Source: Oscillospiraceae bacterium (GTDB lineage Bacteria; Bacillota; Clostridia; Oscillospirales; Oscillospiraceae). From it: a DNA stretch of 35,043 bases. Shown here piece after piece: positions 9,642 through 17,949 of this stretch; position 1 is the first letter of the stretch; every line of letters begins with the position of its first letter. The DNA lies in the NCBI GenBank assembly GCA_020860205.1, contig JAJBUU010000033.1:1-35043 (forward strand), in the 5' to 3' direction. The notes under the pieces are model-generated. The model was not told where the DNA came from. It made no database searches and worked only from the letters and a program-made list of their open reading frames with translations. Made by a program: the position numbers and the translations under genes.

Positions 9642-9771
9642 ACAAGCAGTCATTGGACGCACAGCCTGTTATCAGCAGGGAATGCCGCGTCAGGAGATGG
9701 CGCAACTGCTCTACAATCTGTGCGATAACGGAGAGATCGTCGTGGGCGATTTACTAAAAACACAGAGTTAA
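9642..9771 (+). pseudogene. Unidentified coding scrap, weakly SLH-like
   Basis: An open stretch reads RTACYQQGMPRQEMAQLLYN and ends at TAA (9769-9771). The RQEMAQLLYN segment resembles the end of an S-layer homology repeat, but the match is short. It lies between a transposase scrap and a dockerin scrap, so it may be debris from the same lost surface-protein gene. No start codon with a ribosome site is seen. Confidence 0.3.
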
Positions 9772-9799
9772 ATAGCATCTTTGAATTATAGGATACGAT

Positions 9800-9941
9800 T
9801 GGAGATACCGGCTCTGACACGGACGATACCGGCGGCACCAGCGGTCTCAACGGCGACTTCAACGGCGACGGCGTTGTGGACGCAAGCGATTTGACAAAAC
9901 TCGCACAGTACGTCAGAAAAATCATCGGCTCGCTGGATTGA
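9800..9941 (+). pseudogene. Dockerin type I C-terminal fragment
   Basis: Plus-strand codons encode a Gly/Asp/Thr-rich linker followed by one calcium-binding dockerin repeat, NGDFNGDGVVDASDLTKLAQ, then YVRKIIGSLD and a TGA at 9939-9941. It has no start codon or upstream partner. The repeat and the following untranslated sequence are a diverged inverted copy of the 3' end of the leucine-rich-repeat/dockerin gene that ends at 12349. It is the tail of a lost paralogue or the product of an inverted duplication. Confidence 0.75.
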
Positions 9942-10028
9942 GCGGCAGCACCGCCATTTCCAGCACGCAGAAACGGTATAAACAGTCAAAAAAACGAGCC
10001 GCACCGGGTTGATCGCCGGTGTGGCTCG
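9836..10028. repeat. Inverted repeat, left copy (dockerin 3' end + terminator)
   Basis: About 190 bases align with the reverse complement of about 12258-12455. The coding part is diverged, but the 3' untranslated part has long exact blocks (CCGCCATTTCCAGCACGCAG and the stretch around TATAAACAGTCAAAAAAACG). The pair brackets the muramidase gene. Confidence 0.75.
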
Positions 10029-10041
10029 CGCTTTTTGTGCG
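9996..10041. terminator. Bidirectional intrinsic terminator
   Basis: A 12-bp stem (9996-10007 with 10016-10027) has a T-tract on both strands: CTTTTTG on the plus side and seven T on the minus side. It serves the minus-strand muramidase gene, which ends at 10045, and the plus-strand dockerin remnant. Confidence 0.8.
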
Positions 10042-10044
10042 TTA

Positions 10045-12129
10045 TCACGCGCCATAGTCCACAAAACAGATATTCATATCCACGCTGCCGCTGATTCCGG
10101 CAACGCTGCCGCTGGAGCTATACTGCCACATCTGGAAATCATACACATAATCCATCGTGTCATGGTACCACGCCAGCCAGCCGTCATAGTCCTGCAAGCG
10201 CGTCATATCCAAACGGAGATAGGCCATCGTCTTATTGAAATAGGTCATCGGCGTATAACCTGCCTCCGCGACCGCGTCGCAAAACGCGATCATGCAGTCG
10301 GCCACCGCGTCCCAGTCCGGACTGGCCGTGCGGGAACCGCTGGCTGTCACCTGCTCCCAGTCGAACACGACAGGGAATGTGATGTCATAGCCCTCGATCA
10401 TCGAGAGCGTGAACGCCGCCTCCTCCAGAGCCTCCTCGACCGTGACCGCCTGCGAGAAGAAATAAACGCCAACGTTCAGCCCCGCCGCCAGCGCACCCTC
10501 TATATTGGCGGTAAAACAGGGATCCGTGTTGATGCTGCCCTTTCCATATCCCCGATAGCCGCAGCGGATGATGACGAAGTCAATGCCGTCTGCCGCGACC
10601 TTTTCCCAGTCGATGCCGCCCTGATAATAGCTGACGTCGATTCCGTAGAGAGCGCTGGTATCCGTGCAGTAAACGCGGCCATTCGTCGCCGTATAAAACG
10701 AGGTTTCGTCATAAGCACTGCGTGTCAGCGCGTCATTGATGGCGACGCGGATGCCGGAAACGGAGGTGAAGTGCGCGTCCGCATAATCCAGCACGCGCAT
10801 CAGCACGGCACAGGTTTCCGCGCGGCTGATTTCGTCCGTACCCTTGTAGAGCCGCACTCCGTTTTCCACGCTGCCCTCCACGATTCCTGCGGCATAAAGC
10901 GCCAGCACGCTTGCGCGATCAGAGTCTGCAAACGGACTTTCCCCGCCCGTCTCGTCGCTCTCCAGTTCCAGTGCCGCCGCGCAGAGATCGGCCATCTCGT
11001 CGCGTGTGATCGCCGCGTCCAGCTCCACATCCGCGTCCTCCGGCAGATATTCTTTCTGCGTCGCGTAAGCAAGGTAGCCAGCAGCCCAGTGCTCCCCGCT
11101 TGCCGCAGTCTGCTCCGCAAACCCGGCGGAGCGCAAAATCAGCTTGAGTGCCTCGCCCCATGTTACGCTGCCATCCGGACGGAATGTCCCGTCCTCATAG
11201 CCATTCACCACACCCTGATCGTTCAGCGTTTCCACATAATCAGCATACCATGCATCCGCCGCCACGTCCGAAAACACGCCCGCCGCGCCCTCCTGCGTTG
11301 GCTCCTCTGTACCGGTCGTTGCCGTTGCATCCGCCGTTTCCGTTGTTCCTGCCGCTTCCGTGCCCCAGACCGCTGTGACGGAGCAGTTCTCCGCCGCGAT
11401 GTCCTCGACCGCAAGAACTGTGCCGTCCGCATCCGCCCAGCCGGTCAGCGTCCAGCCGTCGCGCGTGGCAACTGGCAGCACGCCATATGCTTCGCCGCTG
11501 GGATAGAGCGCCACGTCGCTATAATCATTCACCCCGCCGGCGGCGTCCAACAGCAGCCAGCACCAGTTGTCCGTTTCGCAGCTGTAATCCTCATAGAGGA
11601 GCATATTCAGCTCCATGATGCGGCGATAGAGCAGCGGTTCGCTGACCTCCATCCCAATATGGCACCATGCGCCATAAGCAGTGCCGATTTCCTGTGCGCT
11701 GTAATTTTCCAGTCCATTGATGAGATAAGTGGGCAGGCGGTTCCCGCTGTCCATCCAGCTCGTGCCAACATTATAGCTCAATGCGCAAAGCGCATCGAAC
11801 TGCCCCTGCGTCAGGCTGACGCCATTCTCGCTGGCGAAGTCGTTCAGCGCCGCCGCGTAGTCCGCAAGGCGTTCCCGCATCAGCGCTTCCGCCTCCGCCT
11901 CTGTGATGCCGTTCGGATAATCCCCCGGCGAAACGGCGCAGCCGTAGCCGATATAGTAACCGCTGCTGTCGGCGTATATGCTTGCATAGTATGTTTCATG
12001 CTCTGCGAGATATGTAATCAGCGCTTCCGAGCAGTCCAGCCCGCCGCTGTCTGCGGCGGCAAAGCTCCCGCACCCCAGCGTCGCAAACAGCGCCGCAGTC
12101 AGCAGCAGCGCGACCAGTCTTTTTCTCAT
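10045..12129 (-). CDS. Secreted double muramidase: GH24 + SLH repeats + GH25
   Basis: A 694-aa exported cell-wall hydrolase. Order: signal peptide (about 1-26, cut after FAAA); a phage-type GH24 lysozyme domain (about 32-180); a small Flg_new/InlB-B-type beta repeat (about 205-256); a Thr/Ala/Glu linker; two or three S-layer-homology repeats (about 285-450; FSDVAADAWYADYV, NGYEDGTFRPDGSVT); a C-terminal GH25 muramidase (about 495-690) with DVSYYQGGIDW and catalytic D590/E592 in VFDWEQ. In GH24 the E45-x8-D54 pair fits, but the expected catalytic Thr before IGYG is absent and the usual GH reads GC, so that domain may be inactive or altered. A ribosome site GAGGGGG precedes the ATG. SLH repeats predict wall anchoring, so it may act in wall remodelling. 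No promoter pair is convincing. Confidence 0.88.
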   Translation of the reverse strand: MRKRLVALLLTAALFATLGCGSFAAADSGGLDCSEALITYLAEHETYYASIYADSSGYYIGYGCAVSPGDYPNGITEAEAEALMRERLADYAAALNDFASENGVSLTQGQFDALCALSYNVGTSWMDSGNRLPTYLINGLENYSAQEIGTAYGAWCHIGMEVSEPLLYRRIMELNMLLYEDYSCETDNWCWLLLDAAGGVNDYSDVALYPSGEAYGVLPVATRDGWTLTGWADADGTVLAVEDIAAENCSVTAVWGTEAAGTTETADATATTGTEEPTQEGAAGVFSDVAADAWYADYVETLNDQGVVNGYEDGTFRPDGSVTWGEALKLILRSAGFAEQTAASGEHWAAGYLAYATQKEYLPEDADVELDAAITRDEMADLCAAALELESDETGGESPFADSDRASVLALYAAGIVEGSVENGVRLYKGTDEISRAETCAVLMRVLDYADAHFTSVSGIRVAINDALTRSAYDETSFYTATNGRVYCTDTSALYGIDVSYYQGGIDWEKVAADGIDFVIIRCGYRGYGKGSINTDPCFTANIEGALAAGLNVGVYFFSQAVTVEEALEEAAFTLSMIEGYDITFPVVFDWEQVTASGSRTASPDWDAVADCMIAFCDAVAEAGYTPMTYFNKTMAYLRLDMTRLQDYDGWLAWYHDTMDYVYDFQMWQYSSSGSVAGISGSVDMNICFVDYGA

Positions 12130-12257
12130 AGCCGTTTCCCCCTCGTGGTTGAAAAAATGGAAGAATCATTGCCTTTGCATTATGCCATAGAAATGCATCA
12201 AATTTACCAGATTTGGCGGGGGACATTCCCGGTAATTTTTGGTAAACGTGAAGAACG

Positions 12258-12298
12258 CGAGCCGCACCGGATTGATTGCCGGTGCGGCTCGTTTTTTT
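12258..12298. terminator. Terminator hairpin with plus-strand U-tract
   Basis: A perfect 13-bp stem (12258-12270 with 12279-12291) is followed on the plus strand by seven T (12292-12298). On the minus strand, where the dockerin gene ends, the tail is only GCGTTCTTC. The good U-tract therefore faces a direction in which no gene now reads. Confidence 0.75.
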
Positions 12299-12455
12299 GA
12301 CTGTTTATACGTTTATAATCTGCGTGCTGGAAATGGCGGCGCTCCCGCTCAATCGAGCGCGCTGATGATTTTGCCGACGTACTGCGCGAGCTTTGTCAGG
12401 TCGCTTGCATCCACGTTCCCGTCGCCGGTCACGTCCGCATTGGCGAGATAGGCTT
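12258..12455. repeat. Inverted repeat, right copy (dockerin 3' end + terminator)
   Basis: The 3' end of the leucine-rich-repeat/dockerin gene plus about 90 bases beyond it. It is the inverted partner of the copy at 9836-10028. The two copies point at each other across the muramidase gene. Confidence 0.75.
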
Positions 12456-14709
12456 CATCCTCCATCGTCTCTACCTTGCCGACGTGGCGCGCCAAAATCG
12501 TCAGGTCGCTTGCATTCACCTCGCCGTCCCCGTTCAGGTCGCCGGGAACGGAAACACCGCTCTCCTCGCCCAAAAAGTAGACCGGCGCGCTCATAAAAGC
12601 CGTGTTCCAAAAGTCGTCGATATAGACCGCAGCCCATTCCACTTCGATACCGGCATAGTAAATGGCTTCAAGAGATTCACACATATCCGCACCGATCCAT
12701 GTCAGGCTTCTCGGCAGATACAGACTTGTCAGCGCACAGCCGCCGAATGCGACTTCGTCCATTTTTTCCACGCCTTCCGGGATGACCGCGCTCGTGATCC
12801 CGGTGCGGGCAAACGCCTCTACGCCGATCAATTTCACGGTGTCGGGAATTGAAACTCCGGTGACCCCGCTGCAATCCATCAGCGCGCCATAGCCAATGCA
12901 GATGGTTCCATCCGCTATGGTATATGTGCCGGTCGCGTCGGTTTCGACCCGAAGCAGGTAGTTGTCCAGATAGAGCGCGTCGCCGCTCCAGTTTGCGCTG
13001 TCGTTGTAGTAGGCTGTATTTTCAAACGCTTCCGACCCGATCCAGGCGGGGGTCTGCGGCAGGGTAATGTTTGCCAGACTGGTGCAGTTTTGGAAGGCTC
13101 CATGCCACACATAGGTCACGCTGTCAGGTATCACAACATCTGTCAACAGGGTGCAATTTTGAAACGCCCCATCACTGATTGTTGTCACCGGGCAGTCCTC
13201 AATCGTGTTCGGAATTTCCAACCTGCCGTTTGCACTGGTATCGCATCCGGTAATGGTGACATTGCCGTTTTCATCAATTTCATATTCCAACACATCCAGC
13301 GCGTCCACGACCTTGCTGCTGTCCCCGCCGCCGGAGCTGCCGGTGCCGCCGGAGCTGCCGGAGCTGCCGGTGCCGCCCGTGTCGCCGGTGTCGCCACTAT
13401 CCCCAGTGCCACCGGTGTCACTTACACTGCTGTAGTGGATGGTTGCAGAGGTGAGGCATTCGTTGCCATCGCCAATTTCAATTGCGTTCCACTCTGTCTC
13501 GTTGGCTCCATAGTATACGTCGGTTAGACTGTAGCAGCTCGCAAATGCAGCGTATCCGATGGAAGTAACGGAAACAGGAATCGTCACACTTGTCAAATCG
13601 TTACAGGCTTCAAAAGCATATCGGTCGATGGAAATCACGCTGCTTGGAAGTATAATACTTGTTATTGCACAATTATTAAATGCAAGAACTCCTATACTTG
13701 CTATACCATCGGGAAGTATGATTTCTTCTAAACCATAGCATGCTTGAAATGAATAATTACCGATTTTAGTTACCCCATTTGGAACAACATAGGAAGAAGA
13801 TCCATTTCCGGCAGGATAACAAAGAAGCTCAGTCTTGTCATTATTAAACAAAACGCCATCTACGGAACAAAAGGCGGGGTTATCCGTAGAAACCAAAATT
13901 TCGGTGAGACGATAGCAGGCGGTAAACGCTTGAGTTTCTATGCTGACTACACTGCTTGGTATCGTGATATTTTTTATTCCGCAACTACTAAATGCTTGGG
14001 CTCCGAAAATAGTTACGCTATCTGGTATCGTAACATTTACCAAAGTATAGCAGTCTTCGAATGCTGCATCGCCAATTTTTGTTACACCGTCCGGAATTTC
14101 AAAGGTAGATGCGTCTTTTCCAGCAGGATAGCAAATCAATTCCGTTTTGTCTTTACTAAACAGCACGCCATTTTCATCACAATACTCTGTGTTTTCCGTT
14201 GATACAAGTATTTCAGTCAGGTTTGTACAAGAAGCAAATGCTCTGACCTCAATGCTGGTAATAGAGTCTGGAATTGTCACGCTCGTCAAACTGTTGCATC
14301 CGTAGAATGTCCAACTACCAATAGAAGTGACACTATTCGGAATCGCCACATCTGCCAAACTGCGGCACTGGTTGAATGCATAGTTACCAATCGATGCAAT
14401 AGAATTAGGAATCGTTACGTTTGTTAGATTGGTGCAACCTTGGAATGCATAACTGCCGATGTTGGTCACTCCATTTTCAATGATAACACTGATAATAGAT
14501 GATTGTTGCGAATACCATGGAGCACCGTCCCATCCATAATTCTCCATCTCCCCTTCACCGGAGATGGTCAAAACACCATCTTCCAATACCCACGTCAAAT
14601 TGTCCCCGCAGGCGCCGCTTGTTGCATCGTCTGCCAGCGCTGCGGTGGAAAACAGGGCAGCCAGACCGAACGTAAGCAGAAGTACCAACACGGTTTTTAG
14701 TTTTTGCAT
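12349..14709 (-). CDS. Secreted leucine-rich-repeat (BspA-like) protein with dockerin
   Basis: A 786-aa exported protein. A signal peptide (about 1-26, ending STAALA) leads into many BspA-type LRR_5 repeats of about 23 residues (pattern IGSYAFQGCTNLTNVTIPNS). A Gly/Ser/Thr/Asp linker at about 440-470 splits the repeats into two blocks. The C-terminus is a type I dockerin with two calcium loops (DLNGDGEVNASDL and DVTGDGNVDASDL). LRR_5 proteins bind surface ligands; dockerins dock to cohesins, so this may be a scaffold-bound binding protein. No cohesin is in the window. The ATG at 14709 is preferred to one 21 bases earlier because AAAGGAGAG is 8 bases before it. Confidence 0.88.
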   Translation of the reverse strand: MQKLKTVLVLLLTFGLAALFSTAALADDATSGACGDNLTWVLEDGVLTISGEGEMENYGWDGAPWYSQQSSIISVIIENGVTNIGSYAFQGCTNLTNVTIPNSIASIGNYAFNQCRSLADVAIPNSVTSIGSWTFYGCNSLTSVTIPDSITSIEVRAFASCTNLTEILVSTENTEYCDENGVLFSKDKTELICYPAGKDASTFEIPDGVTKIGDAAFEDCYTLVNVTIPDSVTIFGAQAFSSCGIKNITIPSSVVSIETQAFTACYRLTEILVSTDNPAFCSVDGVLFNNDKTELLCYPAGNGSSSYVVPNGVTKIGNYSFQACYGLEEIILPDGIASIGVLAFNNCAITSIILPSSVISIDRYAFEACNDLTSVTIPVSVTSIGYAAFASCYSLTDVYYGANETEWNAIEIGDGNECLTSATIHYSSVSDTGGTGDSGDTGDTGGTGSSGSSGGTGSSGGGDSSKVVDALDVLEYEIDENGNVTITGCDTSANGRLEIPNTIEDCPVTTISDGAFQNCTLLTDVVIPDSVTYVWHGAFQNCTSLANITLPQTPAWIGSEAFENTAYYNDSANWSGDALYLDNYLLRVETDATGTYTIADGTICIGYGALMDCSGVTGVSIPDTVKLIGVEAFARTGITSAVIPEGVEKMDEVAFGGCALTSLYLPRSLTWIGADMCESLEAIYYAGIEVEWAAVYIDDFWNTAFMSAPVYFLGEESGVSVPGDLNGDGEVNASDLTILARHVGKVETMEDEAYLANADVTGDGNVDASDLTKLAQYVGKIISALD

Positions 14710-14753
14710 AACCTTTTCTCTCCTTTGCAAAATGAATTATCGAGATTAAGGTT

Positions 14754-14782
14754 ATTTTAACCGTTCTTTTGCGAAAAGTCAA
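14754..14782 (-). promoter_or_regulatory. Sigma-A promoter of LRR-dockerin gene
   Basis: On the minus strand, TTGACT (14777-14782) and TAAAAT (14754-14759) are separated by 17 bases. The start codon is about 45 bases downstream. Confidence 0.75.
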
Positions 14783-14809
14783 GGGCGGTTTTGCAGGTTT
14801 CGTCGCAAG

Positions 14810-14872
14810 GGGCAGGGTTTCGCTCCTGCGGGAGCAAGTCGGTTTCGCTCCTGCGGGAGCGAAACCCTGCCC
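14810..14872. repeat. REP-like palindromic repeat
   Basis: Two near-complementary arms, 14810-14835 and 14847-14872, each contain GCTCCTGCGGGAGC and an outer GGGCAGGGTTTCG/CGAAACCCTGCCC pairing. Related shorter versions occur at 17917-17949 and 32821-32850, all between genes. It lies between the divergent LRR-dockerin and rhomboid genes. Confidence 0.7.
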
Positions 14873-14973
14873 GGTGCCTTGTTTACTCAAGTGATTCCTT
14901 GCACCGGGGAAGTAAATCGCCTCCGCAGAACGGTTTTTCCGCTTTTTTTCTGGCGCGGCGGGTGAATTTGGTG

Positions 14974-14979
14974 TATAAT
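14974..14979 (+). promoter_or_regulatory. Probable -10 box of the rhomboid gene
   Basis: A perfect TATAAT lies about 40 bases before the rhomboid start. The -35 region is poor, so this is a partial promoter call. Confidence 0.4.
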
Positions 14980-15015
14980 AGCGCCATCCGATGGAATGTG
15001 CGGGAGGAATGCGGA

Positions 15016-15588
15016 ATGAAACGGAAGCGCAGATGGCTGCAATATAACGCGCCGGTCACGTTGACCTTCGCGCTGCTCTCTTTTGCCGTACTGCTGCTGG
15101 ATTTCCTCACCGGCGGCGTTTCCACGCGCCGACTTTTCTGCGTTTATCGCTCCTCTCTGGCCGACCCGCTGACCTATTTCCGGTTTTTTACCCATACGCT
15201 GGGGCACAGCGGATTTTCCCACTATTCCGGCAATATGATGCTCCTGCTGGTGCTTGGTCCCTCGCTGGAGGAGCGTTACGGCAGCCGGATGATTTTTTGG
15301 AGCATGATGGCAACGGCGTTTGTTTCCGGACTGCTGCAATGGCTGCTTTTTCCCGGTACGGCGCTGCTTGGTGCGTCCGGTATCGTTTTTATGATGATCC
15401 TGATGTCCTCTCTGGGCGGCAGCCGCGGCGACGGTCTGCCGCTGACGCTGCTGCTGGTATTCGTCATTTATGTCGGCAGCGAAATTTACAGCGCCATCAC
15501 TGCGTCAGACAACGTATCCCACCTGACCCATATCGTCGGCGGCTGCTGCGGCGCGGTCATCGGGCTTGGCCTGCGGCAGAAAAAATAG
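15016..15588 (+). CDS. Rhomboid family intramembrane serine protease
   Basis: A 190-aa integral membrane protease that cleaves substrates within the bilayer. It has about six hydrophobic segments and the rhomboid signature: His69/Asn73 in HYSGNMM (oxyanion-hole region), nucleophile Ser121 in LLGASGIVF, and catalytic His172 in HLTHIVGG with a following glycine-rich helix. The length is that of the minimal six-helix core. The start at 15016 is chosen because GGAGGAA is about 8 bases upstream; the frame is open further upstream through the palindromic repeat, where it is not coding. Substrate unknown. Confidence 0.88.
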   Translation: MKRKRRWLQYNAPVTLTFALLSFAVLLLDFLTGGVSTRRLFCVYRSSLADPLTYFRFFTHTLGHSGFSHYSGNMMLLLVLGPSLEERYGSRMIFWSMMATAFVSGLLQWLLFPGTALLGASGIVFMMILMSSLGGSRGDGLPLTLLLVFVIYVGSEIYSAITASDNVSHLTHIVGGCCGAVIGLGLRQKK

Positions 15589-15644
15589 TCGTCCGCTGCG
15601 GCATCGCGGCGGGACGTGCTTGGCGAAAAAACGGCGCAAAGCAT

Positions 15645-15673
15645 TTGACAGGAACGAGTTTGTGATGTATGAT
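15645..15673 (+). promoter_or_regulatory. Sigma-A promoter of ftsQ
   Basis: TTGACA (15645-15650), 17 bases, TATGAT (15668-15673). It lies about 65 bases before the ftsQ start. Confidence 0.8.
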
Positions 15674-15737
15674 AGCGCCACCCGCAGAGACGGATATTGC
15701 AAAATTTCCCACAAATAATAAAGGGAAGGAACGCTGT

Positions 15738-16481
15738 ATGGCAAGAAGAACCGAAAAGAGAAAAAAACGCAGCATCCTGTTTGCGCCGGTTTCGTTTCTG
15801 CTGGTCTGCATGGCGTTGATTTTTGGCCTTTCCGTCTTTTTCCGGGTCTATAACATCGAAGTGAGCGGAAACAGCTACTACACCAGCGAGGAAATTGTGG
15901 AAGCCTCCGGCATTGAGCAGGGCGACAACCTGTTTTTCATCAACCGATCAAGCGTGGTTGCGCGCATTTATGCCCGGCTGCCCTATGTGGAGCGCGCGGA
16001 TATCCGCCGCAGTCTGCCGAACCGGCTTGTCATCGAGGTGACGGAAAGCGGCGCGATCGCCTATGTTACGGCGGAGGACGGCGACTGGGCGATAGACCGG
16101 AGCTGCAAGCTGCTCTCCCGCGTGGACGAGACGGAGCGCGCGGCGCTCATCCGTGTGGATGGCCTGACGCCCATCGCGCCGGAGGAGGGGCAGACCATTG
16201 CAGCCGGAGAGGCGGAGCGCGCAAAGGTGACATATCTCTCCGAGATCCTGTATCAAATCTCCACGCTGGGGATGCAGGACGATGTGACGTGGATTGATAT
16301 TTCCAGCGTTTCCAATCCCAGCTTTGACTATTTGGGTCGCTTTACCGTAAAGCTCGGCGCAAGTGAAGATGTGGACTATAAATTCCAGTGCCTTCTCAGC
16401 GCATCGGAGAAGCTGGCGGACGGAGATCGCGGAACGCTGGATTTGAGCATTGACAAACAGGTGCATCTGATATACGATTGA
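15738..16481 (+). CDS. ftsQ: Cell division protein FtsQ/DivIB
   Basis: Bitopic divisome protein, 247 aa, linking early and late division proteins through FtsB/FtsL partners. A basic N-terminal tail (RRTEKRKKR), one membrane helix (about 14-36) and an extracellular POTRA domain starting FRVYNIEVSGNSYYTSEEIV are followed by the FtsQ beta domain (RRSLPNRLVIEVTE; WIDIS). The ATG at 15738 has GGAAGGA 8 bases upstream. It lies about 220 bases before ftsZ, the classic division neighbourhood, though ftsA and mur genes are absent and ftsZ has its own promoter. Confidence 0.88.
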   Translation: MARRTEKRKKRSILFAPVSFLLVCMALIFGLSVFFRVYNIEVSGNSYYTSEEIVEASGIEQGDNLFFINRSSVVARIYARLPYVERADIRRSLPNRLVIEVTESGAIAYVTAEDGDWAIDRSCKLLSRVDETERAALIRVDGLTPIAPEEGQTIAAGEAERAKVTYLSEILYQISTLGMQDDVTWIDISSVSNPSFDYLGRFTVKLGASEDVDYKFQCLLSASEKLADGDRGTLDLSIDKQVHLIYD

Positions 16482-16555
16482 TGCGCTATTTGCACAAAAA
16501 AATTCGTCCGCACAGGGCGGACAGAAAAAATTGCCGCAGGGTCGAAATAAAAGGG

Positions 16556-16584
16556 TTGACCTGCCATGAAATTCGTATTAAAAT
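16556..16584 (+). promoter_or_regulatory. Sigma-A promoter of ftsZ
   Basis: TTGACC (16556-16561), 17 bases, TAAAAT (16579-16584). It gives a leader of about 110 bases to the ftsZ start. Confidence 0.75.
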
Positions 16585-16699
16585 AGATTGATGAATTATC
16601 GCAACCGCAGCCTGCGTGTCGCAGCTGCACGAATCAGAATACTGTCGACCGTGCCCTCGCGCACGTTTTTATCAGATACAACAGGGGGAAACACCAATC

Positions 16700-17827
16700 A
16701 TGGCATTTGCAGCAGAAACCGGACCGGAAAATGTCGTTACCATCAAGGTCGTTGGTATCGGCGGCGCTGGCAATAACGTCGTAAACCGTATGGTCAGCTC
16801 CGGAACAAAGGGCGTTGAATTTATCGCTGTCAATACAGACAAGCAGGCGCTGGCCGTTTCCAGCGCAGACCAGAAAATACAAATCGGAGAAAAGCTGACC
16901 CACGGACAGGGCGCGGGAAGCGACCCGGAGGTGGGCAAGCGCAGTGCGGAGGAGAGCCGCAACAACATCGCCAAGAGCATGGAGGACACCGACATGGTGT
17001 TCATCACCGCTGGCATGGGCGGCGGAACTGGCACCGGCGCGGCGCCCATCGTGGCGGAGATCGCCAAAGAGGCCGGCGTTTTGACCGTCGGCGTTGTCAC
17101 AAAGCCATTCGGGTTCGAGGGCAAACGCCGGATGCAGCAGGCTGAAAATGGAATTGAAAATTTGCTGAAAAAGGTGGACAGCCTGCTCATCATCCCAAAC
17201 GACCGCCTGAAATTTGCCACCGACCAGCGGGTCACGTTTGCCAACGCATTTGAGATCGCAGACGACGTGCTGCGGCAGGCCGTTGTGTCCATTTCCGACC
17301 TGATTAAAAACACCGGGTTCATCAATCTGGACTTTGCGGATGTTACCTGCATCATGAAAAACGCAGGCTATGCCCATATGGGCGTTGGCACCGCCGTGGG
17401 CAAGGGAAAGGCGGAGGAGGCTGCGCGCGCCGCGATCGAAAGCCCGCTGCTGGAAACCAGCATCAACGGAGCGCATGGCGTGCTCATCAATATCACCGGC
17501 TCAGCCGACATGGGACTGGAGGATGTGGAATCCGCCGCCAGTCTGGTGCAGGAGGCTGCACATCCGGATGCGAACATCATCTTCGGCGCAACCTTTGACG
17601 AGGCGATGGAGGATCAGATCCGCGTCACCGTTATTGCCACCGGCTTTGAGGACGGAGCAGCGGAGACCGCGCCTGCCGGAACGGAAGCTAAGAAGGAGGA
17701 GCTTTTCACCGCCGCTTCGGAAATGGCCGCTTCGGATGCGCGACAGGCGGAAAAACCCGCCGCAAAGCCGAGCGAGAGCGAGGAGGACCCCTTTGACAGC
17801 ATCTTCAAGATTTTCAACAGTAAATAA
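16700..17827 (+). CDS. ftsZ: Cell division GTPase FtsZ
   Basis: Tubulin-like GTPase that polymerises into the division ring; 375 aa. The N-terminal Rossmann-type domain has VVGIGGAGNNVVNRM, the GTP-binding GGGTGTGAAP signature and the T7-loop region NLDFADV. A C-terminal domain (MGVGTAVGKGKAEEAARAA) and an Ala/Glu-rich linker follow. The last residues are EEDPFDSIFKIFNSK rather than the usual IPxFLR-type tail that binds FtsA/SepF. The start at 16700 has AGGGGGA upstream; earlier in-frame codons overlap the promoter leader. A strong terminator follows. Confidence 0.95.
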   Translation: MAFAAETGPENVVTIKVVGIGGAGNNVVNRMVSSGTKGVEFIAVNTDKQALAVSSADQKIQIGEKLTHGQGAGSDPEVGKRSAEESRNNIAKSMEDTDMVFITAGMGGGTGTGAAPIVAEIAKEAGVLTVGVVTKPFGFEGKRRMQQAENGIENLLKKVDSLLIIPNDRLKFATDQRVTFANAFEIADDVLRQAVVSISDLIKNTGFINLDFADVTCIMKNAGYAHMGVGTAVGKGKAEEAARAAIESPLLETSINGAHGVLINITGSADMGLEDVESAASLVQEAAHPDANIIFGATFDEAMEDQIRVTVIATGFEDGAAETAPAGTEAKKEELFTAASEMAASDARQAEKPAAKPSESEEDPFDSIFKIFNSK

Positions 17828-17844
17828 TTCCCGATAAGACACGG

Positions 17845-17880
17845 CTCCCCGGCGCGCTCCGATGCGTCGGGGAGTTTTTT
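17845..17880 (+). terminator. Terminator of ftsZ
   Basis: Stem CTCCCCG (17845-17851) with CGGGGAG (17868-17874), followed by six T. Confidence 0.85.
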
Positions 17881-17916
17881 CAGGGAATGCAGCGCCGCAG
17901 CGCCCTGAGTCACGGC

Positions 17917-17949
17917 GGGGTTCGCCTCCTGCGGGAGTGAAACCCTGCC
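17917..17949. repeat. REP-like palindromic repeat, second copy
   Basis: A shorter relative of the element at 14810-14872, with GGGGTTCGCCTCCTGCGGGAG then TGAAACCCTGCC. It lies between ftsZ and yihY. Confidence 0.55.

Noticed and set aside
10009..12300. Plus-strand open frame (763 codons) opposite the muramidase
   Set aside because: The minus strand has signal peptide, GH24, SLH and GH25 motifs; the plus-strand product is His/Arg/Cys-rich low-quality sequence.
12700..14500. Repetitive DNA in the LRR gene as a possible CRISPR array
   Set aside because: The periodicity is in frame, about 69 bases, with diverged units encoding LRR_5 repeats.
16527..16545. Terminator between ftsQ and ftsZ
   Set aside because: The small hairpin with GTCCGC/GCGGAC (just upstream, about 16506-16522) has a U-tract only for minus-strand RNA, where no gene is read.
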